Assembly: GCA_014905825.1 (NCBI GenBank)
Contig: JACGCN010000009.1
Span: forward strand, 558,001 to 622,000
From: Lyophyllum atratum
Lineage: Eukaryota > Basidiomycota > Agaricomycetes > Agaricales > Lyophyllaceae
Length of the DNA stretch: 64,000 nt
Reading direction: 5' to 3'
Below the pieces are notes generated by a model. The model ran no database searches, was not told the DNA's origin, and worked only from the letters and a program-made list of their open reading frames with translations. Below, one piece after another: positions 33,281 to 45,511 of the stretch (positions are counted from its first letter, which is position 1; each line of letters starts with the position of its first letter). The position numbers and the translations under genes were made by a program.

Positions 33281-34202
33281 TCACATCAAGATGCTCGAAA
33301 TTGGTTCTCCGAACGTTATGGGCGAGATGCACAAAGGGACCAGGCTTCTAGATTCCGTAGCCGGTACAAGTGACGACGAGTTCTGAGATAAGGTGTACCC
33401 TGTAATGAGGCCGTCACAAGTTAGTCCTAAAAGAATATCCTCCGATGGTGAACGTTCGCGAACTAGATCAAACCAGGCTTTCTGTGACACTGAAGCTCTC
33501 GGTTTGGCAGATGGTACCCAGGAGATTGGCAATGCGGCATCCGGATCGATGTTGTCGGCCTCGTGGTTGCAGAACAAGCAGCCTGAAAGAACGTTTGCCC
33601 CTGCCATGACCGTGGGATAGTTGATGCCTCCAGAGAAACTTGCATTGTCCTATTATTACCATTAGTATATATGAGAGAATATCAATGACGATGGATGACT
33701 TCTTATGACATAGTCGATGGGAAAAGAGCATGAGGTCTTGGGTCTTCTGCAATGGTCTCAGCGGAAGTTCATCACGAGAGAGTCTTGCCCAACAGGTTTG
33801 GCTGAGGGAAGACCTGGCATAACTTTGAAGCACCCCACCGGACAAAATAAGTTTTGATAATGAAACTTCTACATTGAACCTGACGATGGCCGTTTTCGCC
33901 TTGAGGTCTTGAATCTTGCACTTACCCACGCTCCACTTTGATGTTGTTGTTAGGTTGCGCAGCGTTGTGCTGGCTTCGTTTACACGGGACACGGCGGGCT
34001 GGCGGGGAGGTGGCAGTGCTGTGTCCCGGGACCCGGAGCGAGGAGGAGCGAGGAAATCGGCGCGTCGTCGTCGTTTCTGACCGCGAGTCTCTAGAGGGCC
34101 TGGGACGGTGAACGGTCGGGGGAAGGGCTTCTGATGGCCGGATCGCGTGTATTCAAAAACCTCCAATATCTGCGCATGAATACATACGCATTCTACATAC
34201 AC
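33281..34202 (-). CDS. Possible multi-exon hypothetical gene
   Basis: Coding-like stretches on the minus strand: a basic/proline-rich part (RRRRADFLAPPRSGSRDTALPPPR) at about 34160-33930, then ATTLRN-like residues before a 'gtgggtaagt' donor-like site, and a downstream open segment 33607-33281 (MAGANVLSGCLFCNHEAD... to ISSILM, stop). Exons could join through introns near 33870-33660, but I could not settle the model and recognise no family. It may be a decayed gene. Confidence 0.3.
33915..33940 (-). repeat. 26-bp inverted repeat, left copy
   Basis: Reverse complement of 34465-34490 with a single mismatch. It includes the 'gtgggtaagt' splice-donor-like string. Confidence 0.85.
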
Positions 34203-34464
34203 GATTCCAGAACTTCAGACGCTTCCATCGACGATCAACCTGGCAGTGAGTTCATGACAAGGAATTTTGGTTGCTTTGACCGTTTAGGAAATACCTCTCA
34301 CGGGGTTTTGGGCGTGTCTTGCTCTGCCCCAAATGCCGGCACTATCGGGAAGGTTGCAGGTCACACTCGATGTTCTCAGAGTCCCATGTTGCTGCTCAGA
34401 GTTCGAATTATGTGCCATTAATGAGAGAATGCGAGCCTCGAAAATCAAAAAATACGGTGCAGGT

Positions 34465-34490
34465 CAAAGTGGAGCGTGGGTAAGTTCAAG
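34465..34490 (+). repeat. 26-bp inverted repeat, right copy
   Basis: Matches 33915-33940 in inverse orientation at 25 of 26 positions. Confidence 0.85.
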
Positions 34491-36000
34491 TTTGAAGGAT
34501 GAAGTTAAAGATTTGGTTTGGCAACAGCCGAAGTCGAAGCTTCAAACATCTAATAGTTTTGTCCGGTGAGGCCCTTCATACATAACGGAATTTTGTGCTC
34601 ATGCACGTCTCAATCCCAAGGAAGCTTGATTTGAGTTGTTCACTTTACGAACTTGCAATGATGGTGAGAGCGCTGGTAACATCTGTTTGGCTTCCCCTTG
34701 GACTTCACAGCAGGCTGGTCGGACGTCCACTAAGGCTCGAAAATATAGGGGTGGCGTGAGTGCAGTGAGGACTAGTGAGGTCCAGGCGGCACTAGAAATG
34801 ATAGCCATACGCAGTGAGCTGGAGCTGCAGGTGATGCTTGATGCCCTGAGTACATACTATGTGCATTGATTAGGTCCATATGTCAAATTCAGAAATGAGT
34901 CCTACCGATGTTTACTCGAAAGTCCATCAAATGAGCAAGGATCCCAGGCCCGCCATCAATGTCATACCGGCGGGAGGAATTAGCGCGCACGAGACTTCAT
35001 CTGGCCCGACGATAAGCGGATAAAGGATACATCTTGCCAATCCACAAGGCCTCGCGCGCCTGGTACAAGCACTGACACTGACAGGACCGATGGTTTATCG
35101 TAGATCAGGGTCTCGTGACAAGGACATGTGCTCCTTCTTTCTGAGGGTCTTCTGATCATACCAATTCCATGGCATCAGGTCAACCGTCGTTATCTGATGG
35201 AGGGTTTGAGAGAAAAGCGAAGGGGAGAGGCGGGCTTGAGGACATCTGACTGTTGGTGGCGCTTTAAGGGCAGCGTCCGGATGGTGAATTCGGAATACAG
35301 CAGATTTATGAGGAATGCGATTTCAAGGAGCTTCCCATGATGATATGCTATAATATGCCGTCGTCATGAAGAGCTGTGGAGAGCTGTGGGCGCAGACTCT
35401 GCTATGTTGAGCGGGGTCCGAATGAACAAAGCTACTGTTGGCATTTCTTCCTCGGATGGCCGGATATCTTGAGCGATATCGACAGAAGGTATGTCAAAGG
35501 AACATTTGTAGCTTCGATGGGAGGGGTATATAGAAGCCATTCATAGAAGGAATTTTGGGAAGGGAGGAGTCCTGAAGGGTTGACCTAGTTGACGAAATTA
35601 CCAGAAGAACATTAGATACAATGGTCATTTATCGCGTCCATTAGTATCGACAGAAGTTTCCATGAACCATTGACATGGAGACGTTCTAGCCAATGCACAA
35701 CATGCCGAACACTGATAGCATTGGTTTGACTGTAAAGTTATTGTTTGCGCCAAAGGTACCATTGCAGAGTGAGAATAATAACTCTTGGCGCAGTCTCAGA
35801 AGAACTTTCCTCAGTCGTGGTGGTCAGAGCAGTCGAGAGATATCGGAGCCAAGATAGAGCCAGTGGCTGTGTAATAAATTTGATCACGGTCACGGGAGAA
35901 TAGTCCCACGGTCACACTGTCCTGACTGACGTTTCACTTTCTCTGCCAGCACGACATTTCCAGCTCAAGCTCCCATCCATCCACTCTCTTCTTCAGCACA
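34491..36000. other. No recognisable gene
   Basis: Only short frames without family motifs. The last 100 bases or so are the pyrimidine-rich leader of the SEC61 beta gene. Confidence 0.45.
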
Positions 36001-36456
36001 ATGGTGAGCATGGTATTTCTCGTTTCCTTTCCAAACTAATTTGTTGGCAGTCGGACTCGGACACCCCTCGCGTTAATGGTCGTGGTGCAAGCTCAACAGT
36101 AGCTAAACCCCCTGGTGCCCAAATTCGGTTAATTACATTTTACCTACTCCGTGGATAGTTCTAACCTAACGGCAAATTAGACGACGTGCTGCTGGCACCA
36201 CGCAAGCGTCGAGGCCGAACTCTTCTCGTGCCGCTGGCGCTGGTGGATCGTCGAACACCATGCTCAAATTGTACACCGATGATTCACCCGGCCTCCGAGT
36301 GTAAGTTCCTACCCGTACGAAGCATTCTTTCTTCAGTTTCATTAAAAGAACTCTTTCAGTGACCCATTTATTGTCCTCGTCCTCTCGCTCTCATTCATTG
36401 GCTCGATCTTCTTTCTACATATCTCCGCCAAAGTCATTCGCGCTTTCACGAAGTAA
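36001..36456 (+). CDS. SBH1: Protein transport protein Sec61 beta subunit
   Basis: Small tail-anchored subunit of the ER translocon. Exons 36001-36003 (ATG alone), 36051-36127, 36181-36300 and 36360-36456 give 98 residues, normal for Sec61 beta. Recognised by the basic stretch RRAAGTTQASRPNSSRAAGAGGSSNTMLKLYTDDSPG (the family's conserved '...TMLKLYTDDSPGLRV.P' block), then a single membrane segment DPFIVLVLSLSFIGSIFFLHISAKV and a short basic tail RAFTK. The first intron directly follows the start codon, as in RPS14. Confidence 0.96.
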
Positions 36457-37866
36457 TGGGAGTCACCCGTGGGTGCGATGTTGGGCTTGTAGGGGAGTGC
36501 GGATAGTGCTTATGCGGTATTTCATTATCCACCGATCCCATTGTACCAAAATTCTGGCTCAGGAGGGGCCCTTATTATTTTATACCCCAGCATTTCTCCC
36601 CCTACGAGGACACCTTCTCCTCGAACATGAACTCCCAACCACGTCCGTCGTGTATCACGGTAATCAAGAGCATCAATCATCCTTGTGTCGTCTTCGTTCG
36701 TGGGCCGCCTGAGGCAATCGATCATCCAGTCTATCTTCAGGCAAGGTTTTGAGACATGTCCTCTTTTACGCAGTGTCGTTGCTCCTATCCTTGTCTTTAA
36801 GCGCGTAGCCCGCTCGGGCTACAGCTAATACTCGATTTGAACCACTCAGGACAGACTTGCACACCTACTAATGTAACATTTGTGTCACACGAGCAGCTCG
36901 TCCGGTTCCCCTTCCGTACACCACAGGCGGCGGCTGTCCTGATTCTTCGATCGCATGTCTATCGCGTTTTTCATGTGTGTCCCCTGATTAACTAAGTTGA
37001 ACCCTATATTACTGACCGCCGGCGAAGAAGACTTCGGTATACATAGAGGAAAAGGGCGGTGTCATTCATTGTATGTTTTCCCTGCCCTGCAAGCAACCAC
37101 GATGCTGCCTCCCATCCGAACGAAGAACATATCTCGTTCAGATCGAATCCAAGGTCCATATCCGTGAAAAATTGCCAGGATGATTTGACTCGCATTGCAG
37201 GTGGAAGATACGCAATTGCCGAACAAACTCTCCAACTCGTCCCCTCTCGCCTGAAAGTTATCCGCTGTCTCGTCTACACTATTCTTGGGTATCCTTGCTG
37301 CATGCACGTTGCGTGTTAGTGAAGCCTTAATAGATGGCTGGTCGAGAAACACGGAGCGCTAGGGACTTTGAGTGGACGCTATACACTGAACGAGCCTTTT
37401 GAGTACTAACTCGTGTGTGGCACTGAACGTGCTACTGATTATTTTGAGTGTAATGCAGTATACGTGGAGATAGCTCGCTCGGCTTTCCCAAGATCTCTTC
37501 CATGTTCACCTGGGACCGACGCCGATGCGACGTACCAACACGTTGTATACGCATGTCCTCTCCGCAAAAGGATAACTGAACACACCGCATCAATTTTACG
37601 GCAACCTTCGAACACGCCCGCTTCATCATGTTTTCATAAGAAGCACCCCTATGCCCAAGAAGTGAAAGTCTACGTCGAAGTCTGTGCCTTGCTCAGTCAT
37701 CGTAATCGACGTCTAGTAGGAAAATCTATCTACATCCCGAATGAAAAGAAGTAAAACTCTATATCAGCCGATATTCCCAAGTGCCCCAGAGAGGGATCTG
37801 AGAGAAGAGATTCAAAGTTCGGGCTGTCAGTACGACACGAGGCTGGTTTGACATGATAGACGCACA
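36457..37866. other. No recognisable gene
   Basis: 3' flanks of the convergent SEC61 beta and SET genes. Several frames of 60-117 codons overlap on both strands and none shows a motif. Confidence 0.45.
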
Positions 37867-39039
37867 TTATAGTAAAACCTCCGCGCCTCCCGTAAGTCCG
37901 TTTGCAGACCGCCCCATAAAAGGGTCGTCCTTGCCAAGCTCCTCGTGGCATCTTTTGCACGCACAATCGAAGTACCAGTTACGTGAAAGTTCTGCCCGTC
38001 GTTCGGCGACCATGTCCTTTACGTCGACGTAGTTGATACACAGCTCTTCCCCAATTTCAACGTCTCTTGTTGTAAAAAAGCACAGCGCCTTTTTGACCCG
38101 TTCCTTGCGGACGTTGGGCGAGCAATCTAGGGACCAATTAGTATAATTCAAGACAACCAAAGCGACGGACGCACCATGATTGAAATAGGACCCAGATGGG
38201 TACATGCTCCAGCCCAACATCTCGCTATCTCCCGTTGTTGCCATATCCCATAGGCCGAAAACGTTTCCTTGATCGCGAGCCAGGATAGCACGAACCATCT
38301 CCGAGTTGGCCACGTAAGGCTTCAGCACCGAAACCATGACTTTGCGCAAAAAGCCATATATTCGAATATGCGAATCGAGCATGTAAGGCCTCGAGCGAAT
38401 ATGCTGGATCTCGTTGTCCTGGAGCTGCAGAAGGGCTGGCCAGCTTAACGATCCAACTGCGAGCGGGTTTTGATCCTCGAAATGCCGACGAACGATCGCA
38501 GAGACTATGAATCGCACAGTATCCAGTTCCAGTTCATCTAAGTATGCAGTGGGATTTCCAGGGTGTGCGTATAGCTCTTCGGCGCGTTTCCAAGTAAGAT
38601 CGTGGTCTTCGAGCGTGATATCTTCGGGACGCATGAGTTCTACGACAGGTGAGGAATGAGGACCCTTGGGCTGCTTCATGGTTTTCGCCAGCTTGTCGAC
38701 AGCTGCATTCATCAGACCCTGCAGCCCCTCGACATTCTGTTCTACCATCCACAGATCCTTGCACTCTACGGTGCAAAACCATAGCCCATTGCCTTCCTGG
38801 CCATCGTACTTGATGTTCCAAGTGTTTCTGCGAGCATCAAAAGCATATGCAAAACAGTGCCCACAGACTTCTTTTCGAAACTTCTTGAAGATAACCGTTG
38901 CGTACGGCGAATCGCAGCAGATCAAAAGAGTGTTTTTCGGTATCTGTTCGGTTGAAAAAAGACCGCGGCCGCCATAGGGAGTCGTTCGCAAACAGAATGG
39001 TGAGCTCATTTCTGGTTCATGAGCAGTGTTCTCAAGCAA
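37867..39039 (-). CDS. SET-domain protein (SMYD/Set5-6 like)
   Basis: Probable protein lysine methyltransferase of the split-SET/SMYD type. One intron (38174-38127, 48 nt) leaves frame open, so the unspliced sequence reads as a single long frame. Splicing restores the hallmark FNHDCSPNVRK, which contacts cofactor. Spliced length 374 residues. Other features: N-terminal SET part RTTPYGGRGLFSTEQIPKNTLL; MYND-like zinc positions CGHCF and CTVECKDLW; EIGEELCINYVD; and post-SET cysteines CACKRC. Initiation could be at the first ATG (39039) or the internal MSSPF about 10 codons later. Substrate unknown. Confidence 0.87.
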   Translation of the reverse strand: MLENTAHEPEMSSPFCLRTTPYGGRGLFSTEQIPKNTLLICCDSPYATVIFKKFRKEVCGHCFAYAFDARRNTWNIKYDGQEGNGLWFCTVECKDLWMVEQNVEGLQGLMNAAVDKLAKTMKQPKGPHSSPVVELMRPEDITLEDHDLTWKRAEELYAHPGNPTAYLDELELDTVRFIVSAIVRRHFEDQNPLAVGSLSWPALLQLQDNEIQHIRSRPYMLDSHIRIYGFLRKVMVSVLKPYVANSEMVRAILARDQGNVFGLWDMATTGDSEMLGWSMYPSGSYFNHGASVALVVLNYTNWSLDCSPNVRKERVKKALCFFTTRDVEIGEELCINYVDVKDMVAERRAELSRNWYFDCACKRCHEELGKDDPFMGRSANGLTGGAEVLL

Positions 39040-41129
39040 GAGACAGAAGCAGAGCAGCTGCTGCGTATAAAGCAGAGGACAGTAAGCAGGCTATAAAAAA
39101 TTGACAATCTGTATAGTAGATCGGATCAACTATCGCGATCATATGTTGCTGCTCCGATTTGCTTCCGTTCCCCGATCGTTTAGAGTGATGGTATTATTAG
39201 CACATACAACACATTTTTAGTGTGCGGACGCCGGAGGTTGTTCAATAGAAAATAAATCTATGTGTCTAGTGTTTATCAGAAGTCTAAATCTTTCAACCTG
39301 TGTCGCTCCTGTTGCAGGTGCCAGGCACTGGTTCACTCGAAGTTAGCGACCTGGAGTGCTGGAAAGAGCATGTCACTTACATGACTCCGGTCCTGGACTG
39401 GAGGGAGGCATGGTATACGCATTGGAAGACCAGGTGTTGTAAGATTTGAGGCGCCATTACACGATGGATTTTGTGTCGAAGTGCTGCGACTGAAGGTGCC
39501 GTGGAGTGCTGAAGTCGAAGCCTCCGACGTCAGGATTTTATAGAATAAAAGAAAGGCTAGGTTGATGGTGGCGTAGAACGTTGTAGTATCGGGGGCAATG
39601 TACGCGCTAGACCAACCAGTCATGCAAAACTGCCTATGACGCATGGCCAGGGCAACACGAGATGGTGCGTCGATCCAAACTTAGAGGCATTGTCAAGCAA
39701 TACTGGCCGGGATGAAGATCCATGGTCGAGGGCGAGAAGGAATCGCGTCAATCTAGGCGCCGTGGCTTCGAGACATGGAGTGTGAGTTGGAAGACCACTT
39801 GGGGTTACCTTCTACGACAGTTCAGCATCCATATAGATATGGGTCGTATAATGTAGGTAATAGATAACAAGACAACCGTGTTCTTAACATCAATTTTCGT
39901 TCAGCGTCAAAGAAATGGGAGCAGAGGCGCCGAAGTGGCAGGAGTCACGGAGTTCCGACCTCACCTCCACCTTGACAGATTTTAGTAATGTTGGCAGAAT
40001 CGTACTTGTTCCGAGCCTAGAGGGGCATTGCTTCCAGCGGGAAAGAACGTCGGGATAAGATCATTGCGCGTTCAAATTTCAAGACAATTTAGTAGCCCAG
40101 CCTTTGGATGACAGGTCTGGGACTCCCCTAAGACTTGAAATAGCACTACAACATGCGGTTAGTGGCCCAGGTGTAAGTTACAATGATGCCGCAGGGGCGT
40201 GCCCTCAGGCTTCGAGATTCGCACAAGTTCTGTCCAAGACAAAAACGCAAGCTCGGAAGTGACCTCCTCCGTGTGCATGGGATTTGGCTTAGCTGATTCT
40301 GACTGAAGTACGTCTTGGGTGCCTCTCTTCTGAGCCGCAGAGCCCTTCGTGAAAAGTGTCCGAATGGACGTCTGCAACAAGCGCGGTGCTTTCATTCTGG
40401 AAGTTTTGATAATAGAGAGATGCTATCCTCGGTACTTCCATTGAATTAGTGTCCCATCAACGTATCTTCACGGATAGATACAGCCAGTACTCACTGTCAC
40501 AGTATATTTGTATACATGTATGAGCACTCGGATAATGATTAGGTGATAGTCACAAGATAGTCAGATCTTTAGTGGGAGCAGGTGGGAGCCCCTAATCGAC
40601 GTTCCCACGTCCTGCACCTATCTTGCCAAAGAATCCAGATGAGTCTATTCACCATCGGTCTACCATCATGTCGACATCGGCTATCGTTCAAGTCCGTCAT
40701 GAATGTCCTCCACATCTCCAGCAGTCTCAACACTGCATTCTCCTCATATACAAGGGCCTTTAAACTATGCCGTTGTCTGAATCTACTTCCTCAGACCATT
40801 CCGACGAGTCCTGATGTCAAGCATCCTGATAGTGATAGTTGACTAGCTCGCAAGCACCGTTCGGACATCCCGGATCTAGAGACGATCCAGACGGGTGGCC
40901 TTTGTTGCGCAACCGGGGAAAAGATCGTTATAAAGGGGGCGGATGGGCCGTTGTTTTAAGCCGAACAAACAAGGCCGTCGTCACCGTGCGTGTTTCAAGT
41001 TTGCGGCACGTTGCGTCGCAAACCTCGCGGTCCACGGTCTCTTCTCAACCACAACCAGGCCCAGTGCCTTCTCACACTCTCTTCTTGATCGTCCCGCGTC
41101 TCTGCGCTAGTCGCAAATCGCACAGTATC
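39040..41129. other. No firm gene; possible small frame at 40395-40159 (minus)
   Basis: One minus-strand frame of 78 codons (40395-40159) begins MKAPRLLQTSIRTLF, which looks like a mitochondrial targeting sequence. The rest matches nothing I know and could be the first exon of an unresolved gene. Otherwise only short frames. Confidence 0.35.
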
Positions 41130-42506
41130 ATGGTCAAATTCACGATCCTCGCTGGCGGATTCTCCCAGTTCATTGCCACCTATCTGTTCGATTCGGACGC
41201 TAGCAGCCTCACGCTCGTAAAGCAATCACAGACCGGTGAAAACCCATCATGGATCGCGTCTCACCCCCAGAATAGCAGTATCCTCTAGTGAGTGTTCTCG
41301 CTGCCTGCACCTAAGCCGCGAACTCAAGTTGAAAATTGTTTTCTAGTGCTGTTAACGAAATTTCGCCGGTTGGAAATCTTCAGTCGTTCGTCGTTGGATC
41401 GGATGGTGGTCTCACACTGGTGGACACAGTTTCGTCGGGTGGCAACGGGCCAACGTTCACAGATCCCCTTTCAACGGGTGAGGTGACAGCCATGAACGTG
41501 AGTTTGGCAAGATCTCTCCCATGGCTGTATATGACTTACGTCCTTGACACAAGTATGGCTCACCGAACTGCTCGCTTGTCGCTACCGTTCCGGGGGATCC
41601 ACTACACTTCTTGAGAAATTCCTCAGTCGTCGAGTTTCCCGTCGGCGATGGGCCATCACATCCTCACATGTCACTTGAATTCAATGGCGAGGTCTTCGTG
41701 CCAGATTTGGTTCGTCATCAGTATTGTCTTGCTCTACAAAATCTAACAAATGAGCAGGGCGCAGACAAGATCTGGAGACTCGTCAACGACGGTGCACCTG
41801 GAAAGTTCAGAGTTCAAGGGCAGATTGATGTCGACGCTGGTTCCGGACCTCGTCATATTGCCATCCACGGTACGACCATCGCTTCTCTGCCTCCTTTCGA
41901 AAAGAATTAATCTTTGAATGATGAGCAGATAATATCCTTTTCACCCTGAACGAGCTTTCCTCGACCCTCACCGCCCAACCAATCCCCCAAGCCCCTAACG
42001 GAACTGCCCTGCCCCTTATGGCCAATGTCTCCACTGTTCCTCCCCATACCTTCAATGGCAGCTTTGCCTCAGCCGAGATTCTCATCTCGACGCCTTCGGA
42101 GAAGTTCCCTAACCCTCTCATATACGTCAGCAACCGCAACCTGGGCCCAGAGTTCGATGCACGAGGCGACACGATCGCCATCTTCGAATTCAGCAATGGC
42201 ACTGTTAATTCCGAATGTCCCAGTCTCTCCGCGAAGAGAATGCTGAAACGCAATCCCAACTACGTCCGCCGCGAGGATTCGAATGGTCCTGGTTTGTCGC
42301 TCGTTGCCCAGGTGTTCACCGGCCTCAAGCAGATTCGGAGCATGAACCTTGGGCCGGTGGTGGGAGGCGGTGATGAGTTCCTCATTGCGGGCGCGAATGT
42401 GGATGGTGGTGTTGTGATGTTCCGTAGGGTGGATGGGGGGAGGAACCTGACAGTGGTCGCGAGGAATGAGGAGATTGCCAACAGAACAAGTTTTGTGTTT
42501 ATTTAA
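41130..42506 (+). CDS. Lactonase, seven-bladed beta-propeller (6-phosphogluconolactonase-like)
   Basis: Member of the Lactonase family that includes bacterial YbhE/Pgl and fungal carboxy-muconate lactonizing enzymes. Exons 41130-41287, 41347-41497, 41554-41709, 41758-41869 and 41929-42506 give 384 residues, the normal length. Signals: LAGGFSQFIATYLFD first blade; NPSWIASHP followed by YAVNEIS; EFPVGDGPSHPHMS (active-site His region); GSGPRHIAIHDNILFTLNELSSTLT; PLIYVSNRN; and a last blade ending in an ANVDGGVVMFRR variant. No signal peptide, so cytosolic. Physiological substrate uncertain; many basidiomycete paralogues exist. Confidence 0.9.
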
Positions 42507-43265
42507 CTTACACCTGTTCGTCGTCTACCTGACCTGCGTATACTAATTGTTTGCCAAAGCGTCGATGGTCTCGAGATTAGATATATCCTTTCCTCCTTCA
42601 CCTCACTCTTCCGCGCTTCGATATCACCCCGAATCCCTGCCTAAGATCAGGTGATATCCAGCAAAACCTCAATATCGAATAATCTAAACGCTGCTGGTTG
42701 TTCTTCCTACTTTCTCTTCCCACTCGGCAGGTCATGGCAGAAATTGCGGGTGCGATCACCTTTGAAAGGACGCCGGCAGCCGACGGAGTTATCGTGCTGA
42801 TTAGTAATCGTGACGTCACAGCCTTACAGTTCTTTGTGCTGACTCCAGTGACACTCGACTCACCTCACCATGCAGACCTCCTCCACTTCAACACGAATTC
42901 CCATGCCGATGCATGGAATTCACTCGCATCTTGGTTACGCACTCTCAGATATGGTCATCCTCCTTCATTGCGTATCTTGACGATGACCAGCTTACTCATC
43001 TTCTTGAGGTAGGTTTTTCATTTTTTTTTTCCCGAAATTTTTCTCGATCACTTACCCATTTTTACAGCCTTATATACCGAAATGCAGGTCGTGACTCTTG
43101 AGTACTCCTACACTGTTTCCCCGCATCACCTTGTGCATCTCCCCGCGCACCGCAGGCTCTGGTATGGAGACTAACCTTATATCTTCAAATCATGTACTAA
43201 TCTTATTCGTTAGTTGAAGCTTCGCCTCGTCTGAAGTCATATCACGTTAAGGGTTCATGGGTGAC
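42507..43265. other. No recognisable gene
   Basis: Intergenic between lactonase and F-box genes. A frame of 104 codons at 42698-43012 has no motif. Confidence 0.45.
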
Positions 43266-45045
43266 ATGGAAGGTGAGGGCAATTATTAGGCACCGCGATC
43301 CAATTCTGACAAATTTGAAATCACCAGGGATCTCTCGAGCGACTTTCAGCAGCGAAGGCGACAATGCTGCCCAGCGCGCCATAGATCAGCAGCTGGCGAC
43401 CCTCCTCGAGCAGGTTTGCGTTCTGAGACGACGGCGCAACGCAGCCTCCGGCGTCTCTCGTCTCCCAGAAGAAATTCTCTGCCGGATTTTCAAGACAGCT
43501 CGTGATATGGATCCCATGCGTGGCGCTGGGCCGGCGGTGTGTGTTTGCATTACCCACGTCTGCTCTGCGTGGCGAAATATGGCGCTGCGCTTTCCAGGCC
43601 TGTGGAATCGTATTCATCCCAGTTACTCCCTCAGCTGGGTGGAAGAAATGATGGCGAGGTCAAGAGCGGCCCCACTTCACGCCCATGTGCACGCCGGACG
43701 TCAACTACACACCCTCACTGCTGTTCTTTCCGACGAATCAGTCAAGCGGATTAAAGATGTCACCATCTCCGGCCTCAAGTTCCCAGTGCCGGCTTTGAAA
43801 ATGCACTGCCCAAGCATCTTTGAATGTCATAGTCCATTATTGGAGCGATTCAGCATCACATTCGACCCTATCGCATTCGATCCTCGCTTCGAATCAATGG
43901 CGATTGAACGACTGTTCTCCGAGGGAACCCCACGACTATACCACCTATCGATGGACGGTTGTTTCTTACCTTGGAACTCGCCCATATTGCGGAGTCCGTT
44001 GACGTCTCTGAAGCTTAAACTTCCGGGAAATCTGGGTACAGTGGAGACATGGACCATTGAACAATTTACGACGGTGCTTGAGGGCCTGCCAGCCCTACAG
44101 ACTCTCGAATTACACCATGTCCTGCCACCCGTTGATTATATCTTCTCAGCTCCCGAGGTTCACCGCGTGATCATCCTCCCGCGTCTCGCATACCTATCCA
44201 TCACCAGCCACACGTTCAGCAGGTGCAGTCCCCTGCTCGACCGACTCGCCCTAGCACCTACCACCTCCATTCGCTTGGAGTGCTCGACCCACGAGGAGCC
44301 TCGGGGCTTCCCACCCCAACTCCCATTCTCGTCCTTGACCTACCTCTGCGACCTGCTACAGCTGCAGCACGACACAGATACGGCGGTGGCACCGATCGGT
44401 TCAGCGGAATGGAGCTTCGACCGGACTTCGTTCATGACACTCGCCCTCTGGCGAGAATCGCGGCCTACGTACGGGAAGCCCTTCCTCGAGCTAGTGCTCC
44501 CGACGTACGCCCCCAATCTCTTAGCAATACCATCCCTCGTGGCGGCGCTCCCGCTGGAAGGGCTGGGCCACATCTCTTTCTTCCGAGATATCCCACAGTC
44601 GTGGCTGCTCGCTCTTACGCCATTCCAGCATGTGGAGTCTATTTTCGTCGTGGATATCGCGCCTCCGGCCGGTATCCTTCACGCGCTCGCACATCGGATT
44701 TTTGAGCTTAGCCCAGCGTTCTCCGAAGCGCGTCCACGATTCCTGTTCCCCGCCCTCTCGACATTAGTGATCGCCCGGTCCACCCTATTGAACCTTGGTG
44801 GTGACCATGGTCGATCTCTGTTCGCGGACCTGCGTGCTGTGCTGAGGATGCGCCGGAGGCATGGGCACGGTGTTAAGACGCTCCGTCTCACTGCGTGCGA
44901 GGTGACAGAGGGACAGTTGGTGAAGCTGAGACAGGTCGTAGACACGGTGATTTGCGAGAAGGAGGCGATGAATACCATCGTTCCTCAGATGGATGGTGTT
45001 GGTCATGGCGATTTCGATGGCGATGACGAGGCTCTTGAGGCCTGA
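43266..45045 (+). CDS. F-box protein
   Basis: Probable SCF substrate receptor. Exons 43266-43272 (ATG GAA G) and 43328-45045 give 574 residues. The micro-exon matches the Met-Glu start of the F-box gene at 14683 and gives MEGISRATFSS. F-box core SRLPEEILCRIF at about residue 55, then CITHVCSAWRNMALRFPGLWNRI and SWVEEMMARSRAAPL, aligning with the two other F-box genes. The rest is LRR-like (LTSLKLKL, LQTLELHHV) with an acidic C-terminus. Arrangement and length are nearly the same as the gene at 14683-16454 although the sequences have diverged. Confidence 0.86.
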
Positions 45046-45511
45046 AAGTGGGGTGTTACTGTGGACGGATATGTTGACATCCTCAACGGATGTGTAGTGT
45101 TGCGCGTTGGGAGAGGCTCTTGTTGGGGTTTCCGAGCTTGCTCATTTTAGACCATATTTGCGCTACATATCTAGAGTATATAGATTAGAAACGCTGCGGC
45201 TTTAGAGGTTACTAGTCCATACCTTAATCACACCTAGTTGTCCTGCTCTTGAATTCTGATTCTAAATAGCGCGGGTCAAGAAACACGAAAAGTCACGCTT
45301 GAGTGAGGTCACGTCACACACTCCTTTTGGACTCAACCGCCATCCTCACCTCATCCTCGAGGTGGTTGAAACAAATAGGCGTGGCGCCGTAACACATAAC
45401 CCCTGCCTCCGGCTTCTCCTACAATTACCCTACGAGGATCAGGAGCTTTGGATATCGGAGATACCCTGGTGGAATCGTTAATATAGCCAACCAGCCAAAG
45501 CCCACTTGAAC
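45046..45511. other. Intergenic
   Basis: 3' flank of the F-box gene and promoter of GLE1. No other coding signal. Confidence 0.5.

Noticed and set aside
38127..38174. Uninterrupted 390-residue frame for the SET protein
   Set aside because: The 48-nt in-frame stretch has clean GT/AG ends, and its removal restores the invariant NHDCSPN motif, so it is an intron.
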